Notes: generated from the letters alone by a model not told the origin. DNA of 64,000 nucleotides from Bacteroidota bacterium (GCA_023422835.1 JAFAGI010000007.1:62001-126000), one strand, 5' to 3'; counted from the first letter of the stretch, positions 18,517-27,784 are shown. Numbers and translations are program-made.

Positions 18517-18707
18517 TGTACAACAGGTTTCATTGGGCTTGCTTTTTATTTTTCCTGTTTTCAGCAACACACGCAATTGTAGCAGGTAAAATTTTTATAG
18601 GCTTACTGGTGCTATTCGCAAATGTATTGTACAATGTTACGGCAATTGTACTTCAGCAGTATAATATTTCAAAAATAAAAAGAATTATGTCGGAAAGAAA
18701 ACGCTGA
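18517..18707 (+). pseudogene. Membrane protein 3' fragment (CrtO-type acyltransferase-like)
   Basis: In a different frame from the arr fragment, MYNRFHWACFLFFLFSATHA, then GLLVLFANVLYNVTAIVLQQ and YNISKIKRIMSERKR can be read to a TGA. Two hydrophobic helices ending in LQQYN..KI resemble the C-terminus of glycosyl-4,4'-diaponeurosporenoate acyltransferase-like proteins. The N-terminal two thirds are missing, so a deletion fused this tail to arr. Confidence 0.55.
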
Positions 18708-18856
18708 ACATGGAGCATTCACTATACACAAAATGGCCATATTTCCTGTATATTGAGTGTTGAAATAACGACATCAACACATTTCGCTGTTAGGATGAAA
18801 ATTTTGGAAATTTGTAATTGAAATTAGTTTTATTCTATTGCATCCCTTCTCTCCTC

Positions 18857-20242
18857 CTACTCTTCCCTGCTTTCTTCGTATTGCTCCAGCTCTTCGTCGC
18901 TGAGCAGTCGCATGCGTACCTTTTCTACGGAGCTGCGGTACATTTTAAGGATAATCATTTCATAACCTTCCAGGATCAGCACTTCTCCTTCCACAGGTAC
19001 CGAACCATGCTCGTAAGTGATTAGCCCGGAAAGGGTATTATAGTCTTCTTCTACAGGCAGGGCACGGGGCAAAAATTCATTTATATCTTCCAGCGTTTCG
19101 TGTGCATCTACAATGTAAGAATCATCAGCCTGCTTCTCCACGATCGGCTGTTCGGCATCGTGCTCATCCTGGATATCGCCAACGAGTTCTTCCAGGATGT
19201 CTTCCATGGTTACTATTCCGGCGATGTCGCCGTATTCATCGGTTACCACGGCTAACTGGACGTGGTCTTTCTGGAAAGCTTTTAAAAGATCCTTGATCTT
19301 CATGCTTTCAGGGATATAGAAAACAGGGCGCAGGACCTCACGGATATTAAATTCTTTTTTATCCTGGAAATATAGCAATACATCCTTTATGTTGAGTATG
19401 CCTATAAGATCAGAAGGCGTATCCTGGTAGATTGGATAACGCGAATATCCTTCGGTGATCACGCTTTTGGTGAGTTCTTCAAATGGTGTGTTCACGTCAA
19501 AGGAAACTAAATCTTTCCTGTGGGTAAGAATGTCTTTTACCCTGCGCGAGTCAAAATCAAACACATTGTTGATGAGTTCTCTTTCTGAGTCTTCAATAGC
19601 ACCACCCTCTTCACTTTCAGAAATAATCAGTTTGATCTCTTCCTCTGTATGAATATCCTGTTCTTTGATGGGTGCAATGCCTATCACTTTCAGGATCAGG
19701 TTAGCAAAACCATTCATTATATAAATAACCGGGCGCAGCATGTAATAAAATACCCGCAACGGAATAGCTACCGCCAGGGTTGTAGGCGCTGCCTTGCGAA
19801 TGGCTATCGACTTTGGCGCCAGTTCACCAAAAACAATATGCAATATGGTAATAATGATAAAGCCTACCCACGGAGCCCAGGTATGCGGGTTGATCACAGT
19901 TTGCAAAGCCGGAAAGTAAGACATCAGCTTTAGCAGCAATCCTTCTGTAACGCTTTCGCCCACCCATCCCAGACCAAGAGACGCAATGGTGATGCCGAGC
20001 TGTGTGGCAGCCAGGTAATTATCTAGGTTGTTGGTTACCAGCTTGGCTGCTTTAATGATCTTAGGCGATGCATTGGAGCCAATGAGCTGTGATGAACGCA
20101 CTTTTACGATAGCAAATTCTGCTGCAACAAAAAAACCGTTGAGAAAAACAAGGAATATAGTAAGGGCAATCTTCCAACCGCTAACAGCATCGGTTGCGAG
20201 AGTATTTAACAGGATACTCGAGGGAGGTATGTCTAAATTCAT
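18857..20242 (-). CDS. CNNM/CorC-type membrane protein with CBS domains
   Basis: 461 aa. N-terminal CNNM (DUF21) transmembrane domain (VFLNGFFVAAEFAIVKVRSS; later ATQLGITIASLGLGWVGE), then a CBS pair (about residues 220-345, with KDILTHRKDLVSFDVNTP and VVTDEYGDIAGIVTMEDILE) and a C-terminal CorC_HlyC domain. Often annotated as hemolysin, but the family acts in Mg2+/Co2+ transport or its regulation. Complete; its own unit. Confidence 0.93.
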   Translation of the reverse strand: MNLDIPPSSILLNTLATDAVSGWKIALTIFLVFLNGFFVAAEFAIVKVRSSQLIGSNASPKIIKAAKLVTNNLDNYLAATQLGITIASLGLGWVGESVTEGLLLKLMSYFPALQTVINPHTWAPWVGFIIITILHIVFGELAPKSIAIRKAAPTTLAVAIPLRVFYYMLRPVIYIMNGFANLILKVIGIAPIKEQDIHTEEEIKLIISESEEGGAIEDSERELINNVFDFDSRRVKDILTHRKDLVSFDVNTPFEELTKSVITEGYSRYPIYQDTPSDLIGILNIKDVLLYFQDKKEFNIREVLRPVFYIPESMKIKDLLKAFQKDHVQLAVVTDEYGDIAGIVTMEDILEELVGDIQDEHDAEQPIVEKQADDSYIVDAHETLEDINEFLPRALPVEEDYNTLSGLITYEHGSVPVEGEVLILEGYEMIILKMYRSSVEKVRMRLLSDEELEQYEESREE

Positions 20243-20327
20243 TCAAAGATTGAAATAGTGAACATGCAAAGTTAGGAATAAAATAATATTTCAGCAAAAA
20301 CATATTTGCAATTTTCACAGGCTTTTC

Positions 20328-20876
20328 CTAATCATCATCTGTGTCTGTTGGCATGTCTTCGAGGCCTTCTCCTTCCCGGCCAAAACCTTCTGCATCTTTA
20401 TGAAGGTCGTATTTCTCTTCTATATCTATAAATTGCTTACCTGGCATGGCAGCATTGCCCTTTTTGTACTGTTGCGGGCCGGTGCCTTCTATCCTGCTTA
20501 CCAGGGGGTATTGTTTTGTTTTGTCCTCCTCCCTGATCACGGATATCAGAGAAACATAGAATACCCATTTTTTGGCAAAATCGTATTCATAAATAAAGCG
20601 CTGATTGGTATCAAAAATTTCGCTGGCAATCTTCGTATCCCTCATCAGCAGTGGTTCAGCGCGGTATTCCTTATCATATATTTGTAACGAAATTTCCCTG
20701 CCACGTCGCCAGTCTTCGGTACTCCTGTAAAATGTAGCCTCGTGTTTTTTATCGAAAAGATAAGCATCCAGGATAATGTTGTGCAGCGCTTCAAAGTTTT
20801 GGGAATGTTTAATGATCACGTCCCGATATACAGTATCATCTTCTTCGGGATGTATCCTGAATTTTAATAAAGCCAT
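20328..20876 (-). CDS. pRiA4b ORF-3-like protein
   Basis: 182 aa. LLKFRIHPEEDDTVYRDVII at the start and FEALHNIILDAYLFDKKHEA, FYRST..W followed by FIYEYDFAKKWVFYVSLISV match the PRiA4_ORF3 (PF07929) pattern of a first beta strand, helix and YxYDFG-like motif. The acidic C-terminal tail is disordered. Function unknown. It starts 5 bp after the CCA-adding enzyme gene ends and is surely co-transcribed. Confidence 0.8.
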   Translation of the reverse strand: MALLKFRIHPEEDDTVYRDVIIKHSQNFEALHNIILDAYLFDKKHEATFYRSTEDWRRGREISLQIYDKEYRAEPLLMRDTKIASEIFDTNQRFIYEYDFAKKWVFYVSLISVIREEDKTKQYPLVSRIEGTGPQQYKKGNAAMPGKQFIDIEEKYDLHKDAEGFGREGEGLEDMPTDTDDD

Positions 20877-20881
20877 GTGTT

Positions 20882-22318
20882 TTAGTTTTGGTTTTGATGA
20901 TTTACAGCTTTCAGGCCCAGCGCCTCTCCTTTTTTAAGCATCAATTGGTATGCCGCTTCGTAATCATTGCTGATCTCTCCATCCAGGATTGCTTCGCGCA
21001 CTGCATCTTTAATGATGCCCACATTCCTGCAAGAACCAATGCCAAAGGTAGTCATAATCAGTTCTCCGGACACCGGCGGCTGCCAGTTCCTGAGCTGGTC
21101 TGCAGCTTCCACCTCCTGCATTCTTTTGGCAACAAATTCAAAATTTTGCAGGTACTGCTCTACTTTCTGCCTGTTTTTGCTGGTAATATCCGCGCGGCAA
21201 AGCGTCATGAGGTCATCAACATCTTCGCCAGCTTCAAACAACAACCTTCTCACTGCACTGTCGGTAATGTTTTCTTTGGTGAGGGTTATGGGGCGCATAT
21301 GTAGGGAAACGAGCTTTTGCACATACTTCATTTTCTCATTCAGGGGCAGCTTTAGTTTAGAAAAGATCTTACTCACCATCTTAGCGCCTACTATTTCATG
21401 GCCGTGGAAAGTCCACCCGGCATTTTCATCAAAAGTTTTTACCGCAGGCTTGCCGATGTCGTGGAGAAGCGCTGCCCAGCGCAGCCAAAGGTTCTTGGTT
21501 TCTCTGCTGATGTTGTCCAGCACCTGCAAAGTATGGTAGAAATTATCTTTATGCCCGATATTATTTTTCCTTTCAACGCCGGACATGGCAGCAAATGCAG
21601 GGAATATTATTTCAAGCAGGCCGCTTTTAAACAAAAGGTCCCAGCCAATGGATGGTTTTTTGCTAAGCATGATCTTGTTGAGCTCATCGGTGATCCTTTC
21701 CTGTGATACGATCTTAATCCTTTCTTTATGCTGCATAATGGCCTGGAAAGTCTTTTCGTCAATAGAGAAATTCAACTGTGTAGCAAAGCGTATGGCGCGC
21801 ATCATGCGCAAAGGATCATCGCTGAAAGTAATGCCTGGCTCCAGCGGTGTTTTTATTATTTTTAAAGACATGTCCCTGAGCCCATTAAAAGGGTCGATCA
21901 ACTCTCCGTAATCATCTGCATTCAGGCTTACAGACAAAGCATTGATGGTGAAATCACGGCGCTGCTGGTCGTCTTGCATGGTGCCGCGCTCCACATCAGG
22001 CTTGCGGCTGTTATTCTGGTAGCTTTCTTTCCTGGCCCCAACAAACTCCACCTCATAATCCGGCAGCTTTAGCTGTGCGGTACCAAAATTTTTAAAAAAG
22101 GAAACAGGGGGCTTATGGCTGCCAAACCTGCCGGCTACTTCGTTTGCCAAATGGATGGCATCTCCCAGGCAAACCACATCAATGTCTTTGGTTGGCCTGC
22201 GCAGCAATTTATCACGCACAAAACCGCCTACTACATAAGCAGGATAACCTGCCTGTGCCGCAGCAGCGCCTATCTTCTTAAATATAAACAATTCCCTATC
22301 TGTGCAGGATATTTGCAT
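20882..22318 (-). CDS. cca: CCA-adding enzyme / poly(A) polymerase family with HD domain
   Basis: 478 aa nucleotidyltransferase that adds or repairs the CCA end of tRNA; the three tRNAs in this window lack an encoded CCA, so the activity is needed. N-terminal NTP-transferase motif YVVGGFVRDKLLRRPTKDID, RRDFTINALSVSL, and DPLRMMRAIRFATQL; a C-terminal HD domain (LHDIGKPAVKTF) that may hydrolyse phosphates. Followed by the pRiA4b-type gene. Confidence 0.93.
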   Translation of the reverse strand: MQISCTDRELFIFKKIGAAAAQAGYPAYVVGGFVRDKLLRRPTKDIDVVCLGDAIHLANEVAGRFGSHKPPVSFFKNFGTAQLKLPDYEVEFVGARKESYQNNSRKPDVERGTMQDDQQRRDFTINALSVSLNADDYGELIDPFNGLRDMSLKIIKTPLEPGITFSDDPLRMMRAIRFATQLNFSIDEKTFQAIMQHKERIKIVSQERITDELNKIMLSKKPSIGWDLLFKSGLLEIIFPAFAAMSGVERKNNIGHKDNFYHTLQVLDNISRETKNLWLRWAALLHDIGKPAVKTFDENAGWTFHGHEIVGAKMVSKIFSKLKLPLNEKMKYVQKLVSLHMRPITLTKENITDSAVRRLLFEAGEDVDDLMTLCRADITSKNRQKVEQYLQNFEFVAKRMQEVEAADQLRNWQPPVSGELIMTTFGIGSCRNVGIIKDAVREAILDGEISNDYEAAYQLMLKKGEALGLKAVNHQNQN

Positions 22319-22347
22319 TACACCTCATTTAAAAACTTGGAATTAGA

Positions 22348-23163
22348 TTACAGCAGCCTGATCTCGAACATTTTAGACCATCTCTTGCCGGTAACGAAAA
22401 ATGTCTTGGTGGCAGGGTTGTAGGCAATGCCGTTGAGTACATTGTCTATACTGGCTTCTGTACCGTTTAAAGGTTTGGGATCGGCAGTTAGCAGCCCAAC
22501 CATATTTAATTTGCCTGTGACATATCCGTTGGAAGGATCAATTTTTAAAATATCATTGCTCAGGAAAACATTGGCGTAAATAAAACCATCTACATATTCC
22601 AGTTCATTAAGCGACGCTACAGGGCCATAATTGTTGTTTACGGTCAGCTGCCTGTTAATCTTGAAAGTTTCAGGATCTACAAAATACAATTCACTTGTAC
22701 CGGTGCTTACGATCAGTTCCCTGCCGTCTGTGGTAAGCCCCCAGCCTTCAAACGGCCATGAAAGCTCTTTGATTTGCTTCATGGTTTTTGCATCATAAAC
22801 CATTACTTTTTTATGCGTCCAGGTGAGCTGGTAAATTTTTCCGCCCAGCGCAACAGAGCCTTCGCCAAATAAAGGCGCCGGCAGCGAAGCCAGTTTCTCG
22901 CTTTTACCTGTTTTATAATCTGTCTTCAACATCCAGCTGGTGCCTGTATTACCCGTAGATTCATACAATTGACCTTCATGAAAAAAAAGCCCTTGTGTAA
23001 AAAAAGTGGTATCATGCGGATAAATATTTACAATATCATATTCAATTGACAGTGGCGGCGGTACCATGGATGTGTTGTTGTCCATTGTCGGGTCTGTTTC
23101 CTCATTGTTTTTACAGGAGAAAAGAAGCAGAGCAGGCAATGCTAAGAGCAGGATTTTTTTCAT
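22348..23163 (-). CDS. Glutaminyl-peptide cyclotransferase, lipoprotein
   Basis: 271 aa. Lipobox LLLFSC with Cys17. The mature part is a five-bladed beta-propeller glutamine cyclotransferase (PF05096): FTQGLFFHEGQLYESTGNTG, GWGLTTDGRELIVSTGTSEL, LNELEYVDGFIYANVF, NVLNGIAYNPATKTFFVTGK. The family converts N-terminal Gln to pyroglutamate; here it would act in the periplasm or on the outer membrane. It lies downstream of rlpA behind a terminator. Confidence 0.93.
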   Translation of the reverse strand: MKKILLLALPALLLFSCKNNEETDPTMDNNTSMVPPPLSIEYDIVNIYPHDTTFFTQGLFFHEGQLYESTGNTGTSWMLKTDYKTGKSEKLASLPAPLFGEGSVALGGKIYQLTWTHKKVMVYDAKTMKQIKELSWPFEGWGLTTDGRELIVSTGTSELYFVDPETFKINRQLTVNNNYGPVASLNELEYVDGFIYANVFLSNDILKIDPSNGYVTGKLNMVGLLTADPKPLNGTEASIDNVLNGIAYNPATKTFFVTGKRWSKMFEIRLL

Positions 23164-23189
23164 TGTTCAAATGCTTAACAGTCACAAAA

Positions 23190-23225
23190 GTAATAAAGTC
23201 CGGTTAATTAGCCGGACTTTATTAC
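23190..23225. terminator. Strong terminator hairpin between rlpA and the cyclotransferase gene
   Basis: GTAATAAAGTCCGG (23190-23203) and CCGGACTTTATTAC (23212-23225) form a perfect 14-bp stem with an 8-nt loop. On the minus strand it is followed by TTTTG. Confidence 0.8.
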
Positions 23226-23250
23226 ACACATACTATGGGAAAAAATAAAT

Positions 23251-23778
23251 TTATTCTTCGGTACCGGGTTTTACCTCCTCTATTTTTACTTTACTCATGC
23301 CGCCGCCGTAGAAGCCTAAGACGCGGGCATGTTCGGAAGTAATGTCTACCACGCGGCCTCTTGCTGCCATACGCGGATGCATGCGGTCAGTAACTCTTGC
23401 AATAATTGACTTGCCGTTTATAAGGCTGGTAACCCTCACCCAGCTGTTTAGTTTAAAAAAATTGCTGGCCACATTATTTTTTGAATGGCTGAACACTTCT
23501 CCGTTGGCTGCTTTGCGGCCTTCGAAATATTTGGCATAATAGGTAGCTGTACCCGTCATTGATTTACCGGAAACAATTTTCTTAATAAGGCTTTTATTAT
23601 TTTCGGCTGTCCTGTTTTCTTTAGCTTTAAAATTCCTGAAATTCTTCAGAGAAAGAGAGTCGGAAGGGGGTGCGAAATTCGCGATTTTTAGCTTTGGCGT
23701 ATTAAATACTGATATAGCTCTTTCGGGACTCGTAAAACTCATCAGGAAAATACTTACTAAGCAGAAGGAAAATTTCAT
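23251..23778 (-). CDS. RlpA-like protein (septal ring lytic transglycosylase family)
   Basis: 175 aa from ATG 23778; a longer in-frame form would extend into the divergent promoter region. Signal peptide FSFCLVSIFLMSFTSP. The double-psi beta-barrel domain occupies the C-terminal half: GTATYYAKYFEGRKAANGEV, NSWVRVTSLINGKSIIARVT, DRMHPRMAARGRVVDITS. The Asp of RVTD and the YAKYFEGR segment match RlpA active-site positions. Probably acts on denuded glycan strands. It lacks the SPOR domain of E. coli RlpA, so septal targeting is uncertain. Divergent from the dipeptidase gene. Confidence 0.9.
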   Translation of the reverse strand: MKFSFCLVSIFLMSFTSPERAISVFNTPKLKIANFAPPSDSLSLKNFRNFKAKENRTAENNKSLIKKIVSGKSMTGTATYYAKYFEGRKAANGEVFSHSKNNVASNFFKLNSWVRVTSLINGKSIIARVTDRMHPRMAARGRVVDITSEHARVLGFYGGGMSKVKIEEVKPGTEE

Positions 23779-23836
23779 AGTCTTTTTTTGGTTAAAAAAT
23801 CGATTTTTATGCTGAAGTTTCCTTATTTTCCATTTT

Positions 23837-24556
23837 ATGAAAACTTCAAAAACCATATACATCTCTTTTGTTTTGGCATCTTTTTTGAATTTAATGTACT
23901 ATAGCGGGGAATGTTTCTCCCCAACCCATATACTGTACCCAAAAATCAATGAACAAAACGTCGTTCCTCAAAAAGGCGATGACAAAGTTATAGCATTAAT
24001 TTCCAAAAAAGATTCACTGCTCAACCTTTTTAACATAGTCCCTAACCTAAGGACACAGTGGTTTTATGCTTCTGTTAACAATTTTACAGGCCATATTCTG
24101 TACAATAACCCCAAACCATTGCTAGTACGCCCTGCAGCACTGGCACTAAAATCAGTGGCTGATTCCCTTGAAAAGTTTGGTTTAGGCCTAACAATTTTTG
24201 ATGCTTACCGGCCGCATAGCGTATCTGTAAAAATGTGGAAGATTGTAAATAATCCTGATTATGTAGCAGATCCTTCTAAAGGCAGTAATCACAACCGCGG
24301 CATTGCAGTGGATCTTACTTTATACGATTTAAAAACGGGACGGAATCTTGAAATGCCTTCTCATTTCGATGATTTCAGTGAAAAAGCGCACCACGATTAC
24401 ATGGAATTGCCGCAGAAAATTATCAGCAACCGCGCACTATTAAAAAATATTATGGAACACTTTGGTTTCAAAGCTTATAAAAATGAGTGGTGGCACTATA
24501 CTTTTGTTACCGATACAAAATATGAACTGCTTGATATTGAATTCAGTGAATTCTGA
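23837..24556 (+). CDS. VanX/DdpX-type D-Ala-D-Ala dipeptidase, secreted
   Basis: 239 aa, M15D zinc peptidase. Zinc and catalytic motifs: TIFDAYRPHSVSVKMW (Arg), GSNHNRGIAVDLTLYD (SxHxxGxAxD), and NEWWHYTF (ExxH). An N-terminal hydrophobic segment (YISFVLASFLNLMYYSG) suggests export, unlike cytoplasmic VanX, so it more likely digests peptidoglycan-derived D-Ala-D-Ala. No vanH/vanA genes are near, so it is not a resistance cluster. Divergent from rlpA, 58 bp apart. Confidence 0.9.
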   Translation: MKTSKTIYISFVLASFLNLMYYSGECFSPTHILYPKINEQNVVPQKGDDKVIALISKKDSLLNLFNIVPNLRTQWFYASVNNFTGHILYNNPKPLLVRPAALALKSVADSLEKFGLGLTIFDAYRPHSVSVKMWKIVNNPDYVADPSKGSNHNRGIAVDLTLYDLKTGRNLEMPSHFDDFSEKAHHDYMELPQKIISNRALLKNIMEHFGFKAYKNEWWHYTFVTDTKYELLDIEFSEF

Positions 24557-24594
24557 TCATTAAATCTTTTAAGCGAAACTGTATCTAATATATT

Positions 24595-25236
24595 ATGAAT
24601 CAAAACTCAAACCGCGGTGCGCGCACCTCGCTTGTTGTAATTTTTATACTGGCGGTAATGATTGCCGTACTTGCATTTTTCTTAGGGAGAAAAAGCGGCT
24701 CAACCACCATTGAAAATATTGCTACCAATGCTACTATTATACGCCAGATATCTGAATTGTCCACACTCGAAGTGCAGGGAAATGCCAGCATAAAAAGTTC
24801 AAACGTGGCAAACGACGGCAGCATTACAGACAACCTGAAAAAACTGTTTATAGAAAACACAGTCAACATTACCGTGCCATACGTAGCCAAATATGGTGTT
24901 GACCTGGATAAACAGCAAATAAAAATAGAAGAGCAAAATAAAAAATTAGTGATCTCGCTGCCCCAGCCAAAATTACTGAGCTATGAAATCCGTATGGACA
25001 AAGTATCTTCTATTACCAACCAGGGATGGTTACAGGCAGAGAATAATGCGTATTTCAGTAAGGTAGAACAGAAACTTTACACCCAGTCGCGTTCTCAGAT
25101 GGAAAACAATGTTACCAACATCAACCGTTCTAAAACTAAAATAGCAGCTATACTGGCAGAATATTACCGTCCTACAGGCTATGAAGCTGAAGTGTACTTT
25201 GCCGGAGAAAAGCTGCAACTGAACACCGATCAGTAG
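24595..25236 (+). CDS. DUF4230 protein, membrane-anchored
   Basis: 213 aa. One N-terminal transmembrane helix (TSLVVIFILAVMIAVLAFFL) and a DUF4230 domain (RQISELSTLEVQGN, VPYVAKYGVDLDKQQIKIEE, KLVISLPQPKLLSYEI, and a helical C-terminal part). Topology would put the domain in the periplasm. Function unknown. It follows the dipeptidase by 38 bp and may share its mRNA. Confidence 0.85.
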   Translation: MNQNSNRGARTSLVVIFILAVMIAVLAFFLGRKSGSTTIENIATNATIIRQISELSTLEVQGNASIKSSNVANDGSITDNLKKLFIENTVNITVPYVAKYGVDLDKQQIKIEEQNKKLVISLPQPKLLSYEIRMDKVSSITNQGWLQAENNAYFSKVEQKLYTQSRSQMENNVTNINRSKTKIAAILAEYYRPTGYEAEVYFAGEKLQLNTDQ

Positions 25237-25237
25237 A

Positions 25238-25990
25238 TTAATTGTTGTTCATGCGCTTACGGTATTTCTTAAACATGCTTTGCCAGCGAAGGTTCAGCAC
25301 GCCGAGAATACCTTCTTTTACAATACCCTTGCTCATTTTGCTGGTGCCCTCTGTCCTGTCCTGGAAAACAATGGGCACTTCCTTTATTTTAAAGCCCAGT
25401 TTCCAGGCAGCGAACTTCATTTCTATCTGGAATGCGTAGCCTACAAAAGATATTTCATCGAAGTTGATGGTATCTAATACTTTTTTGCGGTAGCAGATAA
25501 AGCCCGCAGTAGGGTCTTTGACCGGCATCCACGTGATCACGCGCGTATACAACGAACCGCCTTTAGAGATCATGATGCGGCTTGCAGGCCAGTTGATAAA
25601 GCCACCGCCTTTTACGTAACGGCTGCCGACAGCCACATCGGCCCCTTCGTTCTTACAGGCATTGTACAATCTTTCCAGGTCATCGGGGTTATGGGAGAAA
25701 TCTGCATCCATTTCAAAGATGTATTTATAACCCTTTGCCAGCGCCCATTTAAAGCCGTGGATATAGGCTGTGCCAAGGCCAAGTTTTCCGGTTCGTTGTT
25801 CCAGGAAAAGCTTGCCGGCATATTTTGTATCAATCAGATTTTGCACTATCTGTGCTGTGCCATCGGGAGAACCATCATCAATCACAAGAATATGGTAATT
25901 GAGATCCATATTAAAAACATAAGAAATAATGTTGTCAATGTTTTCCTTCTCGTTGTAAGTGGGTATGATTACTAACTTTTCCAAATTCAT
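25238..25990 (-). CDS. Polyprenol-phosphate mannosyltransferase-like glycosyltransferase (GT2)
   Basis: 250 aa GT2 enzyme of the Dpm1 type. PTYNEKENIDNIISYV at the N-terminus, LVIDDGSPDGTAQIV (nucleotide binding), IFEMDADFSHNPDDL (DxD metal motif), VGSRYVKGG and a C-terminal KMSKGIVKEGILGVLNLRW amphipathic end. No transmembrane helices, as in the short class of dolichol-phosphate-mannose synthases. Probably makes a lipid-linked sugar donor for envelope glycosylation. Convergent with DUF4230. Confidence 0.92.
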   Translation of the reverse strand: MNLEKLVIIPTYNEKENIDNIISYVFNMDLNYHILVIDDGSPDGTAQIVQNLIDTKYAGKLFLEQRTGKLGLGTAYIHGFKWALAKGYKYIFEMDADFSHNPDDLERLYNACKNEGADVAVGSRYVKGGGFINWPASRIMISKGGSLYTRVITWMPVKDPTAGFICYRKKVLDTINFDEISFVGYAFQIEMKFAAWKLGFKIKEVPIVFQDRTEGTSKMSKGIVKEGILGVLNLRWQSMFKKYRKRMNNN

Positions 25991-26201
25991 TAATTGTTAA
26001 GCGAAAGTAATCAAATAATTATAAAGTAATCAATAATTCATTAAACAAAAATAGCCTGGCAAAGTTGTGAACCCAAAGCCAATATAGTTTATAAAAAAAT
26101 CTTTTACTGTACCTTTGCCGATAATAGAAACATGGCCCGAAGTTGCCCAGACAATACCGTTGCCGCAATTTTAAAGCCGGATAACTAAAAGAAAGTAAGC
26201 A

Positions 26202-27248
26202 ATGAAATACCAGGTAGGCGACGAAATTGTAGTACTGCAAACCAATGAAGAAGGCAGGATCAAAGAAATTGTGGATGATAAAATGGTGATCGTGGAAGTG
26301 AGGGGCGTGAAATTTCCCATGTACACAGACCAGATAGATTTCCCGTACTTTAAAAGATTTACAGAGAAAAAACTGTTTCCTGTAGCCAAGCCGGATAAAA
26401 CCTATATAGACCAAGTGCCGGTAGAAAAGAAACCTCAGACCAACGAAGTGAAAGCAGCATCGGGTGTATGGCTGTCTTTTTTGCCAAAATTTTCTTTTGA
26501 TGAATTCGGCGATGATATGGTGGACTATTTTAAAATTTACCTGGTAAACCAGACCAACGATGCGTTGCAGTTTTATTACCGGCAGGAAGCCAATGCCAAT
26601 GTAGATTTTGAATTGAAGAGCGACGTGCTGCCACAGAAAGACGTGTACCTGCACGACCTGGATTTCTCCAAGCTAAGCGATTCACCGCTGTTTGCCTTTG
26701 AGTTTTCACCGGCCAAAGCAGATAACAAAAAAGCTGAATACTTTGAAGCCGAACTGAAGCTGAAACCTAAGCAAGTTTTTCATAAAGTACAAAGCATGAA
26801 AGAAGATAACAAGCCAACGCTTTCGTACAAACTGTTTGATGTTTACCCGGATGCTGTAGAAGAGGAACAGCATGTTTCTGCCGGCCTTGACCTGGGCAAG
26901 CTTAAAAATGCAGGCTTTAAGATATACAGCGCACACGAGGCGAGGAGTAAAATGCCTGCCGCCAGATCTGTTGTAGACCTTCACATAGAAAAACTGACTG
27001 ATAGCTGGAAGCATCTGAGCAATTTTGAAATATTGACCATACAACTGAAAGAGTTTGAAAAGTGGTTAGACCTGGCCCAACACAGCCACCTGCCGTCCTT
27101 CATTGTGATACACGGTGTAGGCAAAGGAAAATTAAAGGATGAAATACAGGCCATTCTTAAAAGCCGGCCGGAAGTAAAATCTTTTGTAAACCAATATGAT
27201 CCGCGTTTTGGATTTGGCGCTACGGAAATATTTTTTAGTTGGTGCTGA
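26202..27248 (+). CDS. DUF2027 plus Smr-domain protein
   Basis: 348 aa. N-terminal small beta domain (YQVGDEIVVLQTNEEGRIKE), a central DUF2027 beta domain, and a C-terminal Smr domain with VVDLHIEKL (DLH motif) and FIVIHGVGKGKLKDEI (HGxG motif). Smr domains are often endonucleases acting on mRNA at stalled ribosomes or on branched DNA. The DLH and HGxG residues are intact. MutS2 core domains are absent, so this is the stand-alone Bacteroidota form. Confidence 0.88.
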   Translation: MKYQVGDEIVVLQTNEEGRIKEIVDDKMVIVEVRGVKFPMYTDQIDFPYFKRFTEKKLFPVAKPDKTYIDQVPVEKKPQTNEVKAASGVWLSFLPKFSFDEFGDDMVDYFKIYLVNQTNDALQFYYRQEANANVDFELKSDVLPQKDVYLHDLDFSKLSDSPLFAFEFSPAKADNKKAEYFEAELKLKPKQVFHKVQSMKEDNKPTLSYKLFDVYPDAVEEEQHVSAGLDLGKLKNAGFKIYSAHEARSKMPAARSVVDLHIEKLTDSWKHLSNFEILTIQLKEFEKWLDLAQHSHLPSFIVIHGVGKGKLKDEIQAILKSRPEVKSFVNQYDPRFGFGATEIFFSWC

Positions 27249-27260
27249 TGTTAGATAAGT

Positions 27261-27364
27261 GTTATCAAGTTATGGAGTTATGGAGTGATGATGTTGGTTT
27301 ATTTGTGTAGGAGTTGATTGGTTGAGATGGTACAATTAAGTGGTTATCAAGTTATGGAGTTATG
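27261..27364 (+). repeat. Pair of 22-bp direct repeats upstream of rnpB
   Basis: The 22-nt word beginning GTTATCAAGTTATGGAG occurs at 27261-27282 and again at 27343-27364, 82 bp apart, in otherwise low-complexity sequence after the Smr gene. Confidence 0.7.
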
Positions 27365-27427
27365 ATGTCATCGTCTCGCATCTTTTTTCTATCGCCTTCC
27401 GGCGATTTTAATACCCATTATTTTGTA

Positions 27428-27435
27428 TACCTTTG
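27428..27435 (+). promoter_or_regulatory. -7 box of rnpB
   Basis: TACCTTTG matches TAnnTTTG and lies 5-6 nt before the expected 5' end of the RNase P RNA. The -33 element is not obvious. Confidence 0.55.
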
Positions 27436-27436
27436 C

Positions 27437-27784
27437 AGAGCTACAGGCCCGCATTATCGCTCCGTAAACGGGGAGGAAAGTCCGGACAGCACAGAACAGC
27501 TTACCGGCTAACAGCCGGGTCTCGTCTCAGACGAGAACAGCAAGTGCCACAGAAAATAACTACTCTGCACCACAGAGAAAAGGTGAAAATGTGCGGTAAG
27601 AGCGCACGTGGAAGTGTGGCAACACATTTTCAGGGTAAACCTTAGGCGCTGTAATGCCATGTAAAGTAGCGTTTGAGGGCTGTTCGTCCGATGCTACAGG
27701 GTAGGCAGCTACACCAATGCAGTAATGCAAAGGGCAGATAAATGATAATGTAGAAACAGAATCCGGCTTACGAGGCCTGTAGTT
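27437..27784 (+). ncRNA. rnpB: RNase P RNA (class A)
   Basis: Catalytic RNA of RNase P, about 348 nt. The 5' CTACAGGCC (27441-27449) pairs with GGCCTGTAG at the 3' end (27774-27782) as helix P1. The conserved GAGGAAAGTCCGGACAGCAC block lies near the 5' end, and the 3' conserved AGAAACAGAATCCGGCTTAC precedes P1. Both universal regions are in the correct order and spacing. Short reading frames over it are chance. Confidence 0.96.

Noticed and set aside
23837..24556. VanX homologue as part of a glycopeptide-resistance cluster
   Set aside because: No vanH, vanA or vanRS genes nearby; the protein carries an export signal, so a cell-wall recycling or degradation role is more plausible.
27433..27645. 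70-codon frame over rnpB
   Set aside because: It lies wholly within the RNase P RNA, whose conserved regions explain the sequence.
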